From an uncultured bacterium (GTDB lineage Bacteria; Cyanobacteriota; Vampirovibrionia; Gastranaerophilales; Gastranaerophilaceae), in NCBI GenBank assembly GCA_905216055.1, contig CAJMSH010000008.1, positions 12,897 through 76,896 of the forward strand: 64,000 nt of DNA, written 5' to 3'. Position 1 is the first letter of the stretch; every line of letters starts with the position of its first letter. Shown here piece by piece: positions 16,887 through 25,415 of this stretch. Under the pieces are notes generated by a model. That model saw only the letters and a program-made list of their open reading frames with translations. It was not told the DNA's origin and searched no databases. The position numbers were made by a program, and so were the translations under genes.

Positions 16887-17783
16887 ATGACAACAGAAAA
16901 TTTTGAAAAAATGTTGAAATTTGTTTTGCAACGCGAGGGTGGGTATGTAAATGATCCTCACGATTTGGGAGGAGAAACAAATAAAGGTATAACTCACAAT
17001 ACTTATAATAGTTATCGGAAGAGTAAAGGCTTACAAACAAGAAGTGTAAAGTATATTACAGATGATGAAGTTCGAGATATTTATTATAACAATTACTTTA
17101 AAGCTTCAGGAGCTGATAAGATTACAAATCCCCAGCTTGCAATTTATGTTTTTGATACAGCAGTTAATATGGGAGTTTCAAGAGCTAAAAAATTATTAGA
17201 GCAAAGCAATGGAGATCCAGAAACTTTTGAACAATTAAGGCGAGCAAAATATAATGAATTTGCTAAATCAAATCCAAGTCAGCAAAGATATTTACAAGGT
17301 TGGAATAATCGAGTTACTGCGGTTAAAAATTTTGCAAAGACTAATTTTCAAGATAGTTCAGATAGTGATACAACAATGCTAAAAGTTGGCATTGAGATGA
17401 ATGTGGATCAAAATGGAAATCACATATATACTCCACAGGAAATAGGTGAGATGTCTGCAGAAGAATTTGAAAAAAATCTACCAATAATAGAACAACAGTT
17501 GCAGAATGGATTAATAAAACAACAAGTTCCAGAGGTTGATTATTCAGGTTATATAAATCCTGTAAATGGTGGTGGGAAAATATATTCAAGAGAAGATATT
17601 GATAAAATGACATCTAAAGAATATTCAGAAAATGAAGCAGCTATAATGGCTCAGATGAAAGCAATAGGAATTCCTACAAATAAAGAATTAGAAACGTCAA
17701 GCCAAAAAGGAGGAACTGTATATGTAAAACCATATACAAGAAGTGATGGAACAGAAGTTCGTGGATATTATAGAGCAATCTAA
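16887..17783 (+). CDS. GH108 family N-acetylmuramidase (lysozyme)
   Basis: Peptidoglycan hydrolase of the glycosyl hydrolase 108 family. The catalytic segment LQREGGYVNDPHDLGGETNK with the family Glu in REGGY lies near residue 15. It is followed by ITHNTYNSYR, the partner-domain pattern YYNNYFKASGADKI, and FDTAVNMGVSRA. The family domain ends near residue 165. The remaining 130 residues are an unusual Gln/Glu-rich tail with GGGKIYSREDIDKMTSKEY-type repeats (two roughly similar halves) that may bind the wall. There is no signal peptide, so export needs a holin, another route or lysis. The ATG at 16887 has AAGGAG at a good distance. A phage-derived endolysin is the simplest reading. Confidence 0.85.
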   Translation: MTTENFEKMLKFVLQREGGYVNDPHDLGGETNKGITHNTYNSYRKSKGLQTRSVKYITDDEVRDIYYNNYFKASGADKITNPQLAIYVFDTAVNMGVSRAKKLLEQSNGDPETFEQLRRAKYNEFAKSNPSQQRYLQGWNNRVTAVKNFAKTNFQDSSDSDTTMLKVGIEMNVDQNGNHIYTPQEIGEMSAEEFEKNLPIIEQQLQNGLIKQQVPEVDYSGYINPVNGGGKIYSREDIDKMTSKEYSENEAAIMAQMKAIGIPTNKELETSSQKGGTVYVKPYTRSDGTEVRGYYRAI

Positions 17784-17805
17784 AATAATTTTAGATTTTT
17801 AATAT

Positions 17806-17843
17806 AAGAATAGAGCCTTTTTATAATGGTTCTATTCTTATTA
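17806..17843 (+). terminator. Terminator after the lysozyme gene
   Basis: Twelve-base stem AAGAATAGAGCC / GGTTCTATTCTT (17806-17817 with 17828-17839) followed by a short T-containing tract, 23 bp after the lysozyme stop. Confidence 0.7.
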
Positions 17844-17861
17844 ATATTTTCAAATTATATA

Positions 17862-18239
17862 AATATCTAAATCTCATTGATAATTTAGTATATCTCGATT
17901 TACAAGTAAAAATAAAATTGCACTTTTTTGCACTTTCTTGCACTAGGTTTAACTTCAAACACCAAGGCGATTTGAGCCTAATGTGGTCTTAAAAATTTGC
18001 AAATGGAGTGCAAAAGAGTGCAAGAAATGAGTACTTAAGTGCAGCGGATTTTCGGTAGGGCGATGCGAGGCTAGACGAGCAAGCCCGTAAGGTGTCGGTC
18101 GGACGTTACTCCGCCGACACCCCGAATAATCCAAGACAAAATGTCCCATACATCTCAATACTAAAAAACAGCCTCAATCGTGCTGTCTGTTTGATTTTTT
18201 ATTAAATTTCCCTCGTCTCAATGTCCCAGAAACCTATTA
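17862..18239. repeat. 378-bp direct repeat R2
   Basis: Second copy of the R element, same length and orientation as 15401-15778 with scattered substitutions. It keeps the TTGCACT inverted repeat (17918-17934 and 18007-18023) and the GGTGTCGG / CCGACACC hairpin. In R1 the stem extends by G(A)AG/CTT(T) around a CTGAGAA loop; in R2 by CGGA/TCCG around CGTTAC. The inner stem thus changed on both sides and still pairs. Open frames inside R1 and R2 are not conserved between copies, so it looks non-coding. Confidence 0.9.
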
Positions 18240-18297
18240 GCTGTCTGTTTGATATTTTATTAAATTTTCTCCGTCTCAATGTCCCAGAAACCTATTA
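18182..18297. repeat. 58-bp tandem duplication at the end of R2
   Basis: Two adjacent copies of a 58-bp unit starting GCTGTCTGTTTGAT and ending CAGAAACCTATTA (18182-18239 and 18240-18297). R1 has a single copy of the same unit. Confidence 0.85.
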
Positions 18298-18318
18298 ATA
18301 AAATTGCACTTTTTTGCA
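18297..18318. other. Candidate attachment-site core (third of three copies)
   Basis: An exact 22-bp sequence beginning AATAAAATTGCAC also occurs at 15450-15471 (in R1) and 17911-17932 (in R2). This third copy, without the rest of R, stops two bases before the T-run of the tRNA-Ile terminator. The arrangement (a full element, then a lone core beside a tRNA) is what serial integration at one chromosomal site would leave. Confidence 0.55.
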
Positions 18319-18320
18319 TT

Positions 18321-18348
18321 AAAAAAGACCCCCTTAAACTAGGAGTCT
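18321..18348 (-). terminator. Terminator of tRNA-Ile
   Basis: On the minus strand, the stem AGACTCC / GGGGTCT (one T-G pair) is followed by six Ts. It begins about ten bases after the tRNA 3' end. Confidence 0.8.
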
Positions 18349-18357
18349 TCTTTAATA

Positions 18358-18431
<74 letters not shown>

Positions 18432-18449
18432 TTAACGTCTGCAAAATTA

Positions 18450-18478
18450 AATGTAACATGAACATTTTTTAAAATCAA
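18450..18478 (-). promoter_or_regulatory. Promoter of tRNA-Ile
   Basis: On the minus strand TTGATT (18473-18478), 17-base spacer, TACATT (18450-18455), about 19 bases upstream of the tRNA 5' end. Confidence 0.6.
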
Positions 18479-18491
18479 GCATTTATTACAC

Positions 18492-18523
18492 AAAAAAGGA
18501 ACGGATTTTTTCCGTCCCTTTTT
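18492..18523 (-). terminator. Terminator of hsp20
   Basis: Inverted repeat AAAAAGGaACGGA / TCCGTcCCTTTTT around a T-rich loop. It can act on the minus strand after hsp20 and is symmetrical enough to act on the other strand too. Confidence 0.65.
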
Positions 18524-18548
18524 ATATCTGTTTTTGATGCTTATTTTA

Positions 18549-19004
18549 TTATTTTACTGACAATTTCTTTTTAGCATCTTTTTCTGCATATTTCTTTGGT
18601 GCGTGTACTTTTAATACACCATGTTCCAATTTAGCTTCTGTTTTATCTACATCTATTTCGTCTGGGAAATATACTGTTCTTGAAAATTCTCCGTATCTGA
18701 ATTCTGATTTTTTATATGCTTTTTCGTCTTCAGATTTTTCTTCTTCTTTCTTTGCATTGATTACTATATAATTTTTATCGATATCAATATCTAAATCTTC
18801 TTTCTTTACGCCAGGAAGTTCTGCTTTTACTTCATAATCACGGCCTTTATCTGAAATTTCTACTGGCATTGAAAATTTATCCATATCTTCCCAATATGCA
18901 GCTTCTGGGAAATAGCTGTCAAAGTGTCTGTTTAGTAATGAACTGATTTCATCATTAACTGTTCTTATAAAGTTTTCCGGTGCTTTTCTAACTAAAAATT
19001 TCAT
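18549..19004 (-). CDS. hsp20: Small heat shock protein, Hsp20/alpha-crystallin family
   Basis: ATP-independent holdase chaperone that binds unfolding proteins. The alpha-crystallin domain spans about residues 45-140. It shows DYEVKAELPGVKKEDLDIDI, the strand YIVINAKKEE and the closing FPDEIDVDKTEAKLEHGVLK before HAPKK. The C-terminus lacks an evident I-x-I motif (it ends KKLSVK), which could limit oligomer assembly. I chose the ATG at 19004 (AGGAA nine bases upstream) over the GTG at 19013, which would sit on the ribosome site. No CIRCE element is visible upstream. Confidence 0.92.
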   Translation of the reverse strand: MKFLVRKAPENFIRTVNDEISSLLNRHFDSYFPEAAYWEDMDKFSMPVEISDKGRDYEVKAELPGVKKEDLDIDIDKNYIVINAKKEEEKSEDEKAYKKSEFRYGEFSRTVYFPDEIDVDKTEAKLEHGVLKVHAPKKYAEKDAKKKLSVK

Positions 19005-19158
19005 ATCTAACACTTCCTTTCAATTAATATCTCATTAACTACATTTATATTATCACTCGTTTTTACATCATTTTCTGTTTTTTTAACTAAAAATTAACAA
19101 TTTGTCTTTTTATATTATCCCGTTCGTGAAAGCGATTAAAACTAATAAATTGTAATAT

Positions 19159-19428
19159 ATGAAAATGCAAAATGATAAACGCAAAAATTTAATAATGAAA
19201 ACTCTTGGGAAAAATGTTAAAAAACTAAGAGGAGAAAAGAGTCAATTTTTAATGGCAAGCGAAAATGATATCTCAATATCTATTATCAGCACTGTAGAAA
19301 GAGGCATTAAAGATCCTCAGCTCACAACACTATTCAAAATCGCAGAAGCTCTTAATATAAAAACTTCAGATTTAATTAAACTTGTTGAAGAACAACTCCC
19401 AAAAGGGTTTTCGCTTATTGAAAAATAA
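19159..19428 (+). CDS. Xre-type helix-turn-helix regulator
   Basis: An 89-residue protein made almost only of an HTH_3 domain: LGKNVKKLRGEKSQFLMASE, recognition region SISIISTVERGIKDPQLTTL, then FKIAEALNIKTSDLIKL. It is divergent from hsp20 with about 155 bp between the starts, so it may control itself or hsp20; no operator is obvious. The start has no strong ribosome site, and the ATG at 19198 is an alternative that keeps the whole HTH. Confidence 0.8.
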   Translation: MKMQNDKRKNLIMKTLGKNVKKLRGEKSQFLMASENDISISIISTVERGIKDPQLTTLFKIAEALNIKTSDLIKLVEEQLPKGFSLIEK

Positions 19429-19575
19429 TTTATTATTTTTTAGAAATAATTTCATTTTTTGATGTCAAAAATTTTCATGTCCGATTTTTATTTTAATATT
19501 ACTTAAAATAATATTGAGCCAAAAAGCTTAAAATTATATAATTATATTGCATCAAAAATATTGAAAGGAATTAAA

Positions 19576-20589
19576 ATGGTTGCAGAAATGACATTCCCTC
19601 AGTTAGAACGGACAATTAATCCGACTCATGATATTAAATTGTTTGCAGGGCGTGCGAATACAAAACTTGCGCAAGAAATTGCTGATTATTTAGGCACTTC
19701 AATCGGACCTATGGTTGTGAAAAATTTTGCTGACGGCGAAATTTATGTTCAAGTTAAAGAAAGCGTTAGAGGGGATGATGTTTTTATCATTCAACCGTTA
19801 TGCAATCCAGTAAATGAAAATTTGATGGAACTTTTAATCATTATTGACGCATTTAAACGTGCCAGTGCAAAAACAATTACCGCTGTTATTCCATATTACG
19901 GCTATGCAAGACAAGATAGAAAAACTTCAGGACGTGAAGCAATTACTGCAAAACTTGTTGCTGATTTATTGACTACTGCAGGTGCTGACAGAGTTCTTGC
20001 AATGGATTTGCACACCGGACAAATTCAAGGATTTTTCAATATTCTTGTTGATCACATTTTTGCAACTTCTATTCTTACAAATTATATTAAAAGTTTAAAT
20101 ATAAACCCTGATGACATGGTTGCAGTAAGCCCTGACACAGGCGGTGTTCAAAGAACAAGACATTTCTCAAAAGCTATCGGTTGTCCACTTGCAATTATTG
20201 ACAAACGTCGTGACAAACACAACGAAGCTATTGCATCACACGTTATAGGAGATGTCAAAGATAAAATTTGTGTAATGTTTGATGATATTATCGACACAGC
20301 AGGCACAATATGCGAGGCATCTAAACTTTTGAAAAAAGAAGGTGCTAAAGATATTTATGTTTGTGCAGTACATCCGGTATTTTCAGGTCCTGCTATTGAA
20401 AGACTTGCAAATGCACCGATTAAAGAATGTATCGTAACAAATACAATTCCTTTGGATATGGACAAAATGCCTCCAAACATTAAACAATTATCTGTTGCAC
20501 CATTACTTGGAACAGCTATTGCAAGAATCCATGATGATGAATCAGTTAGTTCTTTATTTGGATTTGAAAAGGAAATGCAAGTCCAATAA
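19576..20589 (+). CDS. prs: Ribose-phosphate pyrophosphokinase
   Basis: Makes phosphoribosyl pyrophosphate from ribose 5-phosphate and ATP, feeding nucleotide, His and Trp synthesis. Typical motifs are FADGEIYVQVKESVRGDDVF near residue 45, PYYGYARQDRK near 105, MDLHTGQIQGFF near 140, and the PRPP-binding loop VMFDDIIDTAGTI near 230. Length (337) is a little over the usual 310-320 because of the N-terminal MVAEMTFPQLERTINPT. The ATG at 19576 follows AGGA by six bases. The stop codon is embedded in the first unit of a tandem repeat that follows. Confidence 0.97.
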   Translation: MVAEMTFPQLERTINPTHDIKLFAGRANTKLAQEIADYLGTSIGPMVVKNFADGEIYVQVKESVRGDDVFIIQPLCNPVNENLMELLIIIDAFKRASAKTITAVIPYYGYARQDRKTSGREAITAKLVADLLTTAGADRVLAMDLHTGQIQGFFNILVDHIFATSILTNYIKSLNINPDDMVAVSPDTGGVQRTRHFSKAIGCPLAIIDKRRDKHNEAIASHVIGDVKDKICVMFDDIIDTAGTICEASKLLKKEGAKDIYVCAVHPVFSGPAIERLANAPIKECIVTNTIPLDMDKMPPNIKQLSVAPLLGTAIARIHDDESVSSLFGFEKEMQVQ

Positions 20590-20770
20590 GCGTGCCGCTT
20601 AACCCATAACACAGGTCTTGGCAGAAACTTATCTTGTCATGGCTAAAGTAAGCGTAGCCGCTTAACCCATAACACAGGTTTTGGCAGAAGCTTATCTTGT
20701 CATAGCTAAAATAAGCGTGCCACTTAACTTATTAACTTAACTACACAGAAAAGGCATGAACTTGTCTTGT
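20587..20770. repeat. Three tandem copies of a 63-bp palindrome-headed repeat
   Basis: Units start at about 20588, 20651 and 20714. Each begins with the palindrome AAGCGTGCCGCTTAA or a variant, followed by CCCATAACACAGGT and AGAAACTTATCTTGTC; the third unit is the most diverged. The prs stop codon is part of the first unit. The same family, in the same orientation to the gene, follows ffh (53195-53339). Confidence 0.85.
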
Positions 20771-20807
20771 CATGGATTATTTAGCATGCAACGCCCCTTT
20801 TTTGAAA

Positions 20808-20842
20808 TAAAAAAAAGCCATTCTTTAGTAAGAACGGCTACC
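20808..20842 (-). terminator. Terminator of clpB
   Basis: On the minus strand, stem AGCCGTTCTT / AAGAATGGCT with loop ACTA and then a T-run, about 115 bp after the clpB stop. The rest of 20771-20957 holds nothing else I can support. Confidence 0.65.
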
Positions 20843-20957
20843 AGACTTGGGGAGGAGGTATGAAAAACGAATGTTTTTCATATCTAATAATTTTTTATAC
20901 GGACTAAATATTCAAAAACTTTCTTATTTTGTTAAAATCTCATTCAAATGGTGTATA

Positions 20958-23609
20958 TTACTGTTTTTGAAAAACTAAGTTGTTATTTTTGCAATCTAAC
21001 AAAATCTTGTCACCTTTAACAAATTCTCCTTCAAGAATTTTCATTGACATAGGGATTTCAACAAGTTGTCTTATTACTCGTTTTAGAGGTCTTGCGCCAT
21101 AAAGAGGTTCGTAACCCTCATTTGCAAGATAATCTTTTGCACTTTGAGTAATTTCAAGCTCAATATCTTGATCTGACAAACGTTTTTGGAGTGAATTTGT
21201 TTGAATATCAACAATCCCTGTTAGTTCTTTTAAGGTTAGGGCATCAAACATGATTATTTCATCAATTCTGTTCAAAAATTCAGGTTTGAATTTTTGTTTT
21301 AAAGCTTGATTAAGTTGTTCTTTTTTCTCATCTTCAGACAAATTTTTATCAAGGATAATTTCACTTCCGAGATTGCTTGTCATGATAATGACGGTATTTT
21401 TAAAATCAACAAGTCTGCCTTGCCCGTCTGTCAGACGTCCATCATCAAACATTTGAAGCATTAAATTGAAAATATCAGGGTGAGCCTTTTCAACCTCATC
21501 GAAAAGTACAACGGAATAAGGTTTTCGTCTGACAGCTTCTGTTAATTGTCCGCCTTCTTCATATCCTACGTAACCTGCTGTTGCACCGACAAGTCTTGAA
21601 ATTGCTGATTTTTCCATAAATTCAGACATGTCAATACGTACAAGGGCATCTTCATTGTTAAACAAGATATAAGCAAGCGTTTTGCCAAGTTCAGTTTTTC
21701 CAACACCTGTCGGCCCAAGGAAAAGAAAAGTTCCGATAGGACGTTTCGGATCACGCAAACCTGAACGGGACAAACGAATTGCATTCGCAATTTTTGTAAC
21801 TGCTTCATTTTGCCCGATAACACGTTCATGCATAATTTGTTCCATGCCAATCAATTTTTTGGATTCATCCTCCATCAAACGTGTAACAGGAATACCTGTC
21901 CATTTGGCAACAATTGCTGCTACATCATCTTCATCAACTTCTTCTTTCAAAAGACGTTTTTTACCGGATTGCATTTGAATTTCTTTCAATTTCTTTTCCA
22001 TATCCAACATTTGGCTATATTTTAATTCAAGAGATGCTGCCATTGTCGGATTTTTCTTATTTAACTCTATTTGAGATTTTAATTTTTCTATATTGCGTTT
22101 TACTGCAGCATAAGAATCAATAAATTTCTTTTCCTTTAACCATTGTTCCTTAAGTTTATTTATTTTTAATTCTAAATCAGATATTTTTTTGGAAATTTTT
22201 TCTAATTTTTTTTGAGAATCAGAATCATCTTCTTTTTCAAGAGCTTTTTTATTCAATTCAAGTTGCATTTTTTCTCTTATAAAACCATCAATTTCTTCAG
22301 GCATTGTATCAATTTCAATTCTCAAAGCTGATGCAGCCTCATCCAATAAATCAATTGCCTTATCAGGAAGATGTCTGTCTGCAATATATCTTTTAGAAAG
22401 CTTTACTGCTGCGACAAGCGCATTATCAGTAATTTTTACACCATGATAACCTTCATATTTATCCTTTAATCCGCGTAAAATCGTAATTGTTGTTTCAACA
22501 GAAGGTTCTTCAACCATAACTGGCTGAAAACGTCTTTCCATAGCTTTATCTTTTTCTATATATTGACGGTATTCATCAATTGTTGTAGCTCCAATAACTC
22601 TTATCCCCCCTCGAGCTAACATAGGTTTTAAAAGATTTCCTGCATCTGCTGAACCTTCTGAAGAACCTGCACCCATAATTGTATGAATTTCATCAATAAA
22701 AAGCATCAAATCATCAGACTTTTCTTCTATGCCTTTAAGCACGGCCTTAAGACGTTCTTCAAACTCACCTCTGTATGAAGCTCCCGCAAGTAATGCTCCT
22801 AAATCAAGTGACAAAATTTTGTCATTTCTCAAACTTTCAGGCACATCTCCCGATACAATTCTTTGGGCCAAACCTTCTACAACTGCCGTTTTCCCAACAC
22901 CGGGTTCACCGATTATAACAGGATTGTTTTTTGAACGTCTGTTCAAAATTTGTATTGTACGGCGAATTTCCTTATCTCTACCTATAACAGGATCAAGTTT
23001 ATTTTGCTTTGCAAGCTCTGTTAAATCTGTTGTGTATTTCAAAAGAGCTTCATTTTTCTTGTCTTCTTTAGGAGTTGAAGTTTTAGACAATTTGCTTTGA
23101 GAAGTTTTATTTTGAGAATCTTTAGCCTCTGAGGGATTTTCATTCTCATCTTGAGTTTCCTCAACATTAACGATACTGTTAACCTCTTTTGTCATATTTT
23201 CGTAAAGCTCAAGCCTATTTATCCCTGATTGTTCCCACAAATGATTTAATGTTCTGTTATCAATTCTGAACAAAGCGAGCATCAAATGCTCTATACTAAC
23301 CTGCTCATCTCCGTGTTTTTCGGCCTCTTCTTGAGCAACCTTCATCAAAACTATCGTATCTGTTGAAAATCTGACATCTGAAAATTTCCCGCGAGCAAAA
23401 TATGCACGCTTTGAAACATAATTGTTTAATCTGTCAACAATTTCAGGGTTATCTAACCCTACTCTTTCAAAAAGAATTTTTGGCAAGTCATTTTGATCAA
23501 GCATTAAAGCAAGCATCAAATGTTCAGGAGCAAGTTCCGGATAATTACGAGCCACTACAATAGATTTTGCCGATTTTATAATCGCTTGAACATGGTCTGT
23601 TAAAAGCAT
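20958..23609 (-). CDS. clpB: ATP-dependent disaggregase ClpB
   Basis: Hexameric AAA+ chaperone that pulls proteins out of aggregates with DnaK. Two Clp_N repeats occupy residues 1-140. A Lys/Ser/Glu-rich linker (about 145-185) is longer than usual. NBD1 has Walker A GEPGVGKTAVVEG and Walker B LMLFIDEIHTIMGAG. The coiled-coil M-domain spans about 420-540, which separates ClpB from ClpA and ClpC. NBD2 has GPTGVGKTELGKTLAY and VVLFDEVEKAHPD. Length 883 is normal. AGGA (GAGGATTATCAG) precedes the ATG. It is expected to be heat-inducible, though I see no CIRCE element. Confidence 0.96.
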   Translation of the reverse strand: MLLTDHVQAIIKSAKSIVVARNYPELAPEHLMLALMLDQNDLPKILFERVGLDNPEIVDRLNNYVSKRAYFARGKFSDVRFSTDTIVLMKVAQEEAEKHGDEQVSIEHLMLALFRIDNRTLNHLWEQSGINRLELYENMTKEVNSIVNVEETQDENENPSEAKDSQNKTSQSKLSKTSTPKEDKKNEALLKYTTDLTELAKQNKLDPVIGRDKEIRRTIQILNRRSKNNPVIIGEPGVGKTAVVEGLAQRIVSGDVPESLRNDKILSLDLGALLAGASYRGEFEERLKAVLKGIEEKSDDLMLFIDEIHTIMGAGSSEGSADAGNLLKPMLARGGIRVIGATTIDEYRQYIEKDKAMERRFQPVMVEEPSVETTITILRGLKDKYEGYHGVKITDNALVAAVKLSKRYIADRHLPDKAIDLLDEAASALRIEIDTMPEEIDGFIREKMQLELNKKALEKEDDSDSQKKLEKISKKISDLELKINKLKEQWLKEKKFIDSYAAVKRNIEKLKSQIELNKKNPTMAASLELKYSQMLDMEKKLKEIQMQSGKKRLLKEEVDEDDVAAIVAKWTGIPVTRLMEDESKKLIGMEQIMHERVIGQNEAVTKIANAIRLSRSGLRDPKRPIGTFLFLGPTGVGKTELGKTLAYILFNNEDALVRIDMSEFMEKSAISRLVGATAGYVGYEEGGQLTEAVRRKPYSVVLFDEVEKAHPDIFNLMLQMFDDGRLTDGQGRLVDFKNTVIIMTSNLGSEIILDKNLSEDEKKEQLNQALKQKFKPEFLNRIDEIIMFDALTLKELTGIVDIQTNSLQKRLSDQDIELEITQSAKDYLANEGYEPLYGARPLKRVIRQLVEIPMSMKILEGEFVKGDKILLDCKNNNLVFQKQ

Positions 23610-23692
23610 CTGATAATCCTCATTTTAAAAAAATTATAAATGTTCTAAGCTCGTTAAGCATCATACAATCGCTTGACTTAATCTTTTATTAG

Positions 23693-24445
23693 CTAAGGAT
23701 GAATATTTTTCAAACCGCTGATTAAAGAATTGTAGTTGTATCCCCAAATATTCTTCTTAGATAAATCAACGTAATATTTTTCTATCAAATCCAAATAGCA
23801 AGAATTTTCTTTTCCCAGATACTTCAACAAAACTTCAACAGGAAGATTTCCGCCACCTCGTCCCATACCGAAAACAGTTGCATCAACACTATATGCCCCA
23901 AGCTCAATTGCCTTGATAGTATTTGTAAATGCAAGCTGCAAATTGTTATGAGCATGAAAACTTATACGCTCAAACCCGCAATCCTGAAGTTTTTTATAAA
24001 TCAATTCAACATCACTCGGCATAAAAGCTCCGAAACTGTCCGCAAAATATATTGAAGTCAAAATCTCTTTATCACTCCAATTTTTCAAAAGCTCGTATTC
24101 TTCAAATTTATCAGCCGTCATAAGATGAAGAAAAACTTCAAACCCCTGATTTTTAAAATCAACAACCGCCTCAATCCCTGTTCTAATCTGATTGGGATAA
24201 CAAGCAACTCTGATAAAATCAGCTTTCTTTGATACAGGATGAATATCTTTAGCATCCAACATTACCCCAATTTTAAGCTTGTCAGATTTATCTTTAATAC
24301 ATTCAGGCATATTATAACCTGCTTCAAAATAATCAATCCCTGAACTCTCGGCAACCTTCAAAGTTTCTAACACACATTCATCAGAAAAATTCCACTTATT
24401 AAGATGTCCGCCATCTCTAATAGTGCAATCCAAAATCTTTACCAT
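23693..24445 (-). CDS. HMGL-like (DRE-TIM) metallolyase, aldolase type
   Basis: A TIM-barrel carbon-carbon lyase or condensing enzyme related to 4-hydroxy-2-oxovalerate aldolase. It has the N-terminal signature LDCTIRDGGHLNKW (metal-binding Asp and the catalytic R-D pair) and the metal-binding HxH in ISFHAHNNLQLAF, followed by GMGRGGGNLP. At 250 residues it is shorter than dedicated aldolases (about 340) and lacks their C-terminal partner domain. Similar short proteins occur in sugar or polysaccharide loci. Substrate cannot be read from the sequence. It starts two bases after yihY ends, so it is probably co-transcribed with yihY and nrnA. Confidence 0.8.
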   Translation of the reverse strand: MVKILDCTIRDGGHLNKWNFSDECVLETLKVAESSGIDYFEAGYNMPECIKDKSDKLKIGVMLDAKDIHPVSKKADFIRVACYPNQIRTGIEAVVDFKNQGFEVFLHLMTADKFEEYELLKNWSDKEILTSIYFADSFGAFMPSDVELIYKKLQDCGFERISFHAHNNLQLAFTNTIKAIELGAYSVDATVFGMGRGGGNLPVEVLLKYLGKENSCYLDLIEKYYVDLSKKNIWGYNYNSLISGLKNIHP

Positions 24446-24447
24446 AA

Positions 24448-25398
24448 TTAACCCGCTTTATTTTCAACATCATCATCAGATTTTTTCACAACTTTATTAA
24501 CAATTTTATCGATAACAGAAAGCCTTGCAAAATCATCTCTAATCTCTTGTGCTTTACGTTCAAGCTGGTTATATACCTGAGAATTTATCTCAGCACCAAT
24601 CAAGATTAAAACAGAAGTGTAATACAACCAAACCATTAATACCGCAAACGCACCGATTGTCCCGTAAACCATATTATAAGTTTTTAAATTATTAACGTAA
24701 ACAGAAAATCCCCAAGAACCTATTAACCAAAAAGTTACGAAAAACCAAGTTCCGGGAATCGCACTCTTTCTTTTAAACCTGTCATTTCCCCTCAAATCAG
24801 GCAATATGTAATAACTCAAAAATGCCATTAAATACAAAGCCGCAAAAGCCACAGGCCAACGCAAAGTTAAAAGCGTAATTGCAACTCCGGCAGACATGTG
24901 AAAATGACTAACCATAAGATTTATAATAGCTTTACCGAATACGATTAAGTTTATACTCAAAAACATAACCATAGTATCAACAAACACCATTAATAAAGAT
25001 AAAGCCCTTGTATATATAAAGTTTCTGGTTTCCGTAACCTTATAAGCTCTGTTCATCCCTTTAAGCACAACAGCAACAGCATTTGTAGACAACACCAGAG
25101 TTACGCAAAAACCGATAATCGCCATAAGCCGACCGTGAGAAAAAATCATAGCTTCGGATAAAACAGTCTTAACTAAATCCATAGCCTGCTGAGGCATAAA
25201 TGTTGCCAAAAATCTTAATATCGGCTCCATCAAATCCTTGTTGCCCATCCACCCGAATACAGCAGTCAAAAAGAGCATAAAAGGGAAAATACCTATAACC
25301 ATCATAAAACCCATTTCTGCGGCCATACCGTAAAAATCGTTTTTTATAACAGATATAATTAATCTTTTTACACCTCTTACAAAAGCTTTAAATTCCAC
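24448..25398 (-). CDS. yihY: YihY/BrkB family inner-membrane protein
   Basis: Polytopic membrane protein of the YihY/UPF0761 family, historically mis-called ribonuclease BN; its transport role is unsettled. Six hydrophobic stretches are visible, including MVIGIFPFMLFLTAVFGWMG, IIGFCVTLVLSTNAVAVVLK and GTIGAFAVLMVWLYYTSVLI, with a charged C-terminal tail of about 50 residues. The start is GTG at 25398 with AGGTTT upstream; no ATG fits. It follows nrnA by 17 bp on the same strand. Confidence 0.9.
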   Translation of the reverse strand: MEFKAFVRGVKRLIISVIKNDFYGMAAEMGFMMVIGIFPFMLFLTAVFGWMGNKDLMEPILRFLATFMPQQAMDLVKTVLSEAMIFSHGRLMAIIGFCVTLVLSTNAVAVVLKGMNRAYKVTETRNFIYTRALSLLMVFVDTMVMFLSINLIVFGKAIINLMVSHFHMSAGVAITLLTLRWPVAFAALYLMAFLSYYILPDLRGNDRFKRKSAIPGTWFFVTFWLIGSWGFSVYVNNLKTYNMVYGTIGAFAVLMVWLYYTSVLILIGAEINSQVYNQLERKAQEIRDDFARLSVIDKIVNKVVKKSDDDVENKAG

Positions 25399-25415
25399 TT
25401 TTTTTAAACCTTTTT

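Noticed and set aside
15528..18158. Open frames of 62 and 67 codons on the minus strand inside R1 and R2
   Set aside because: They are in different frames of otherwise near-identical repeats, so coding is not conserved.
19019..19158. CIRCE or similar heat-shock operator upstream of hsp20
   Set aside because: No TTAGCACTC / GAGTGCTAA dyad is present here or upstream of clpB.
20860..20907. Fifteen-codon frame after GGGGAGGAGGT, possible leader peptide
   Set aside because: The Shine-Dalgarno is only one base from the ATG, too close for use, and the start of the frame is itself a palindrome (ATGAAAAA / TTTTTCAT). It lies between convergent genes with no gene to lead.
22729..23100. Plus-strand 123-codon frame inside clpB
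   Set aside because: Antisense to a conserved ATPase domain, without a ribosome site or recognisable protein features.
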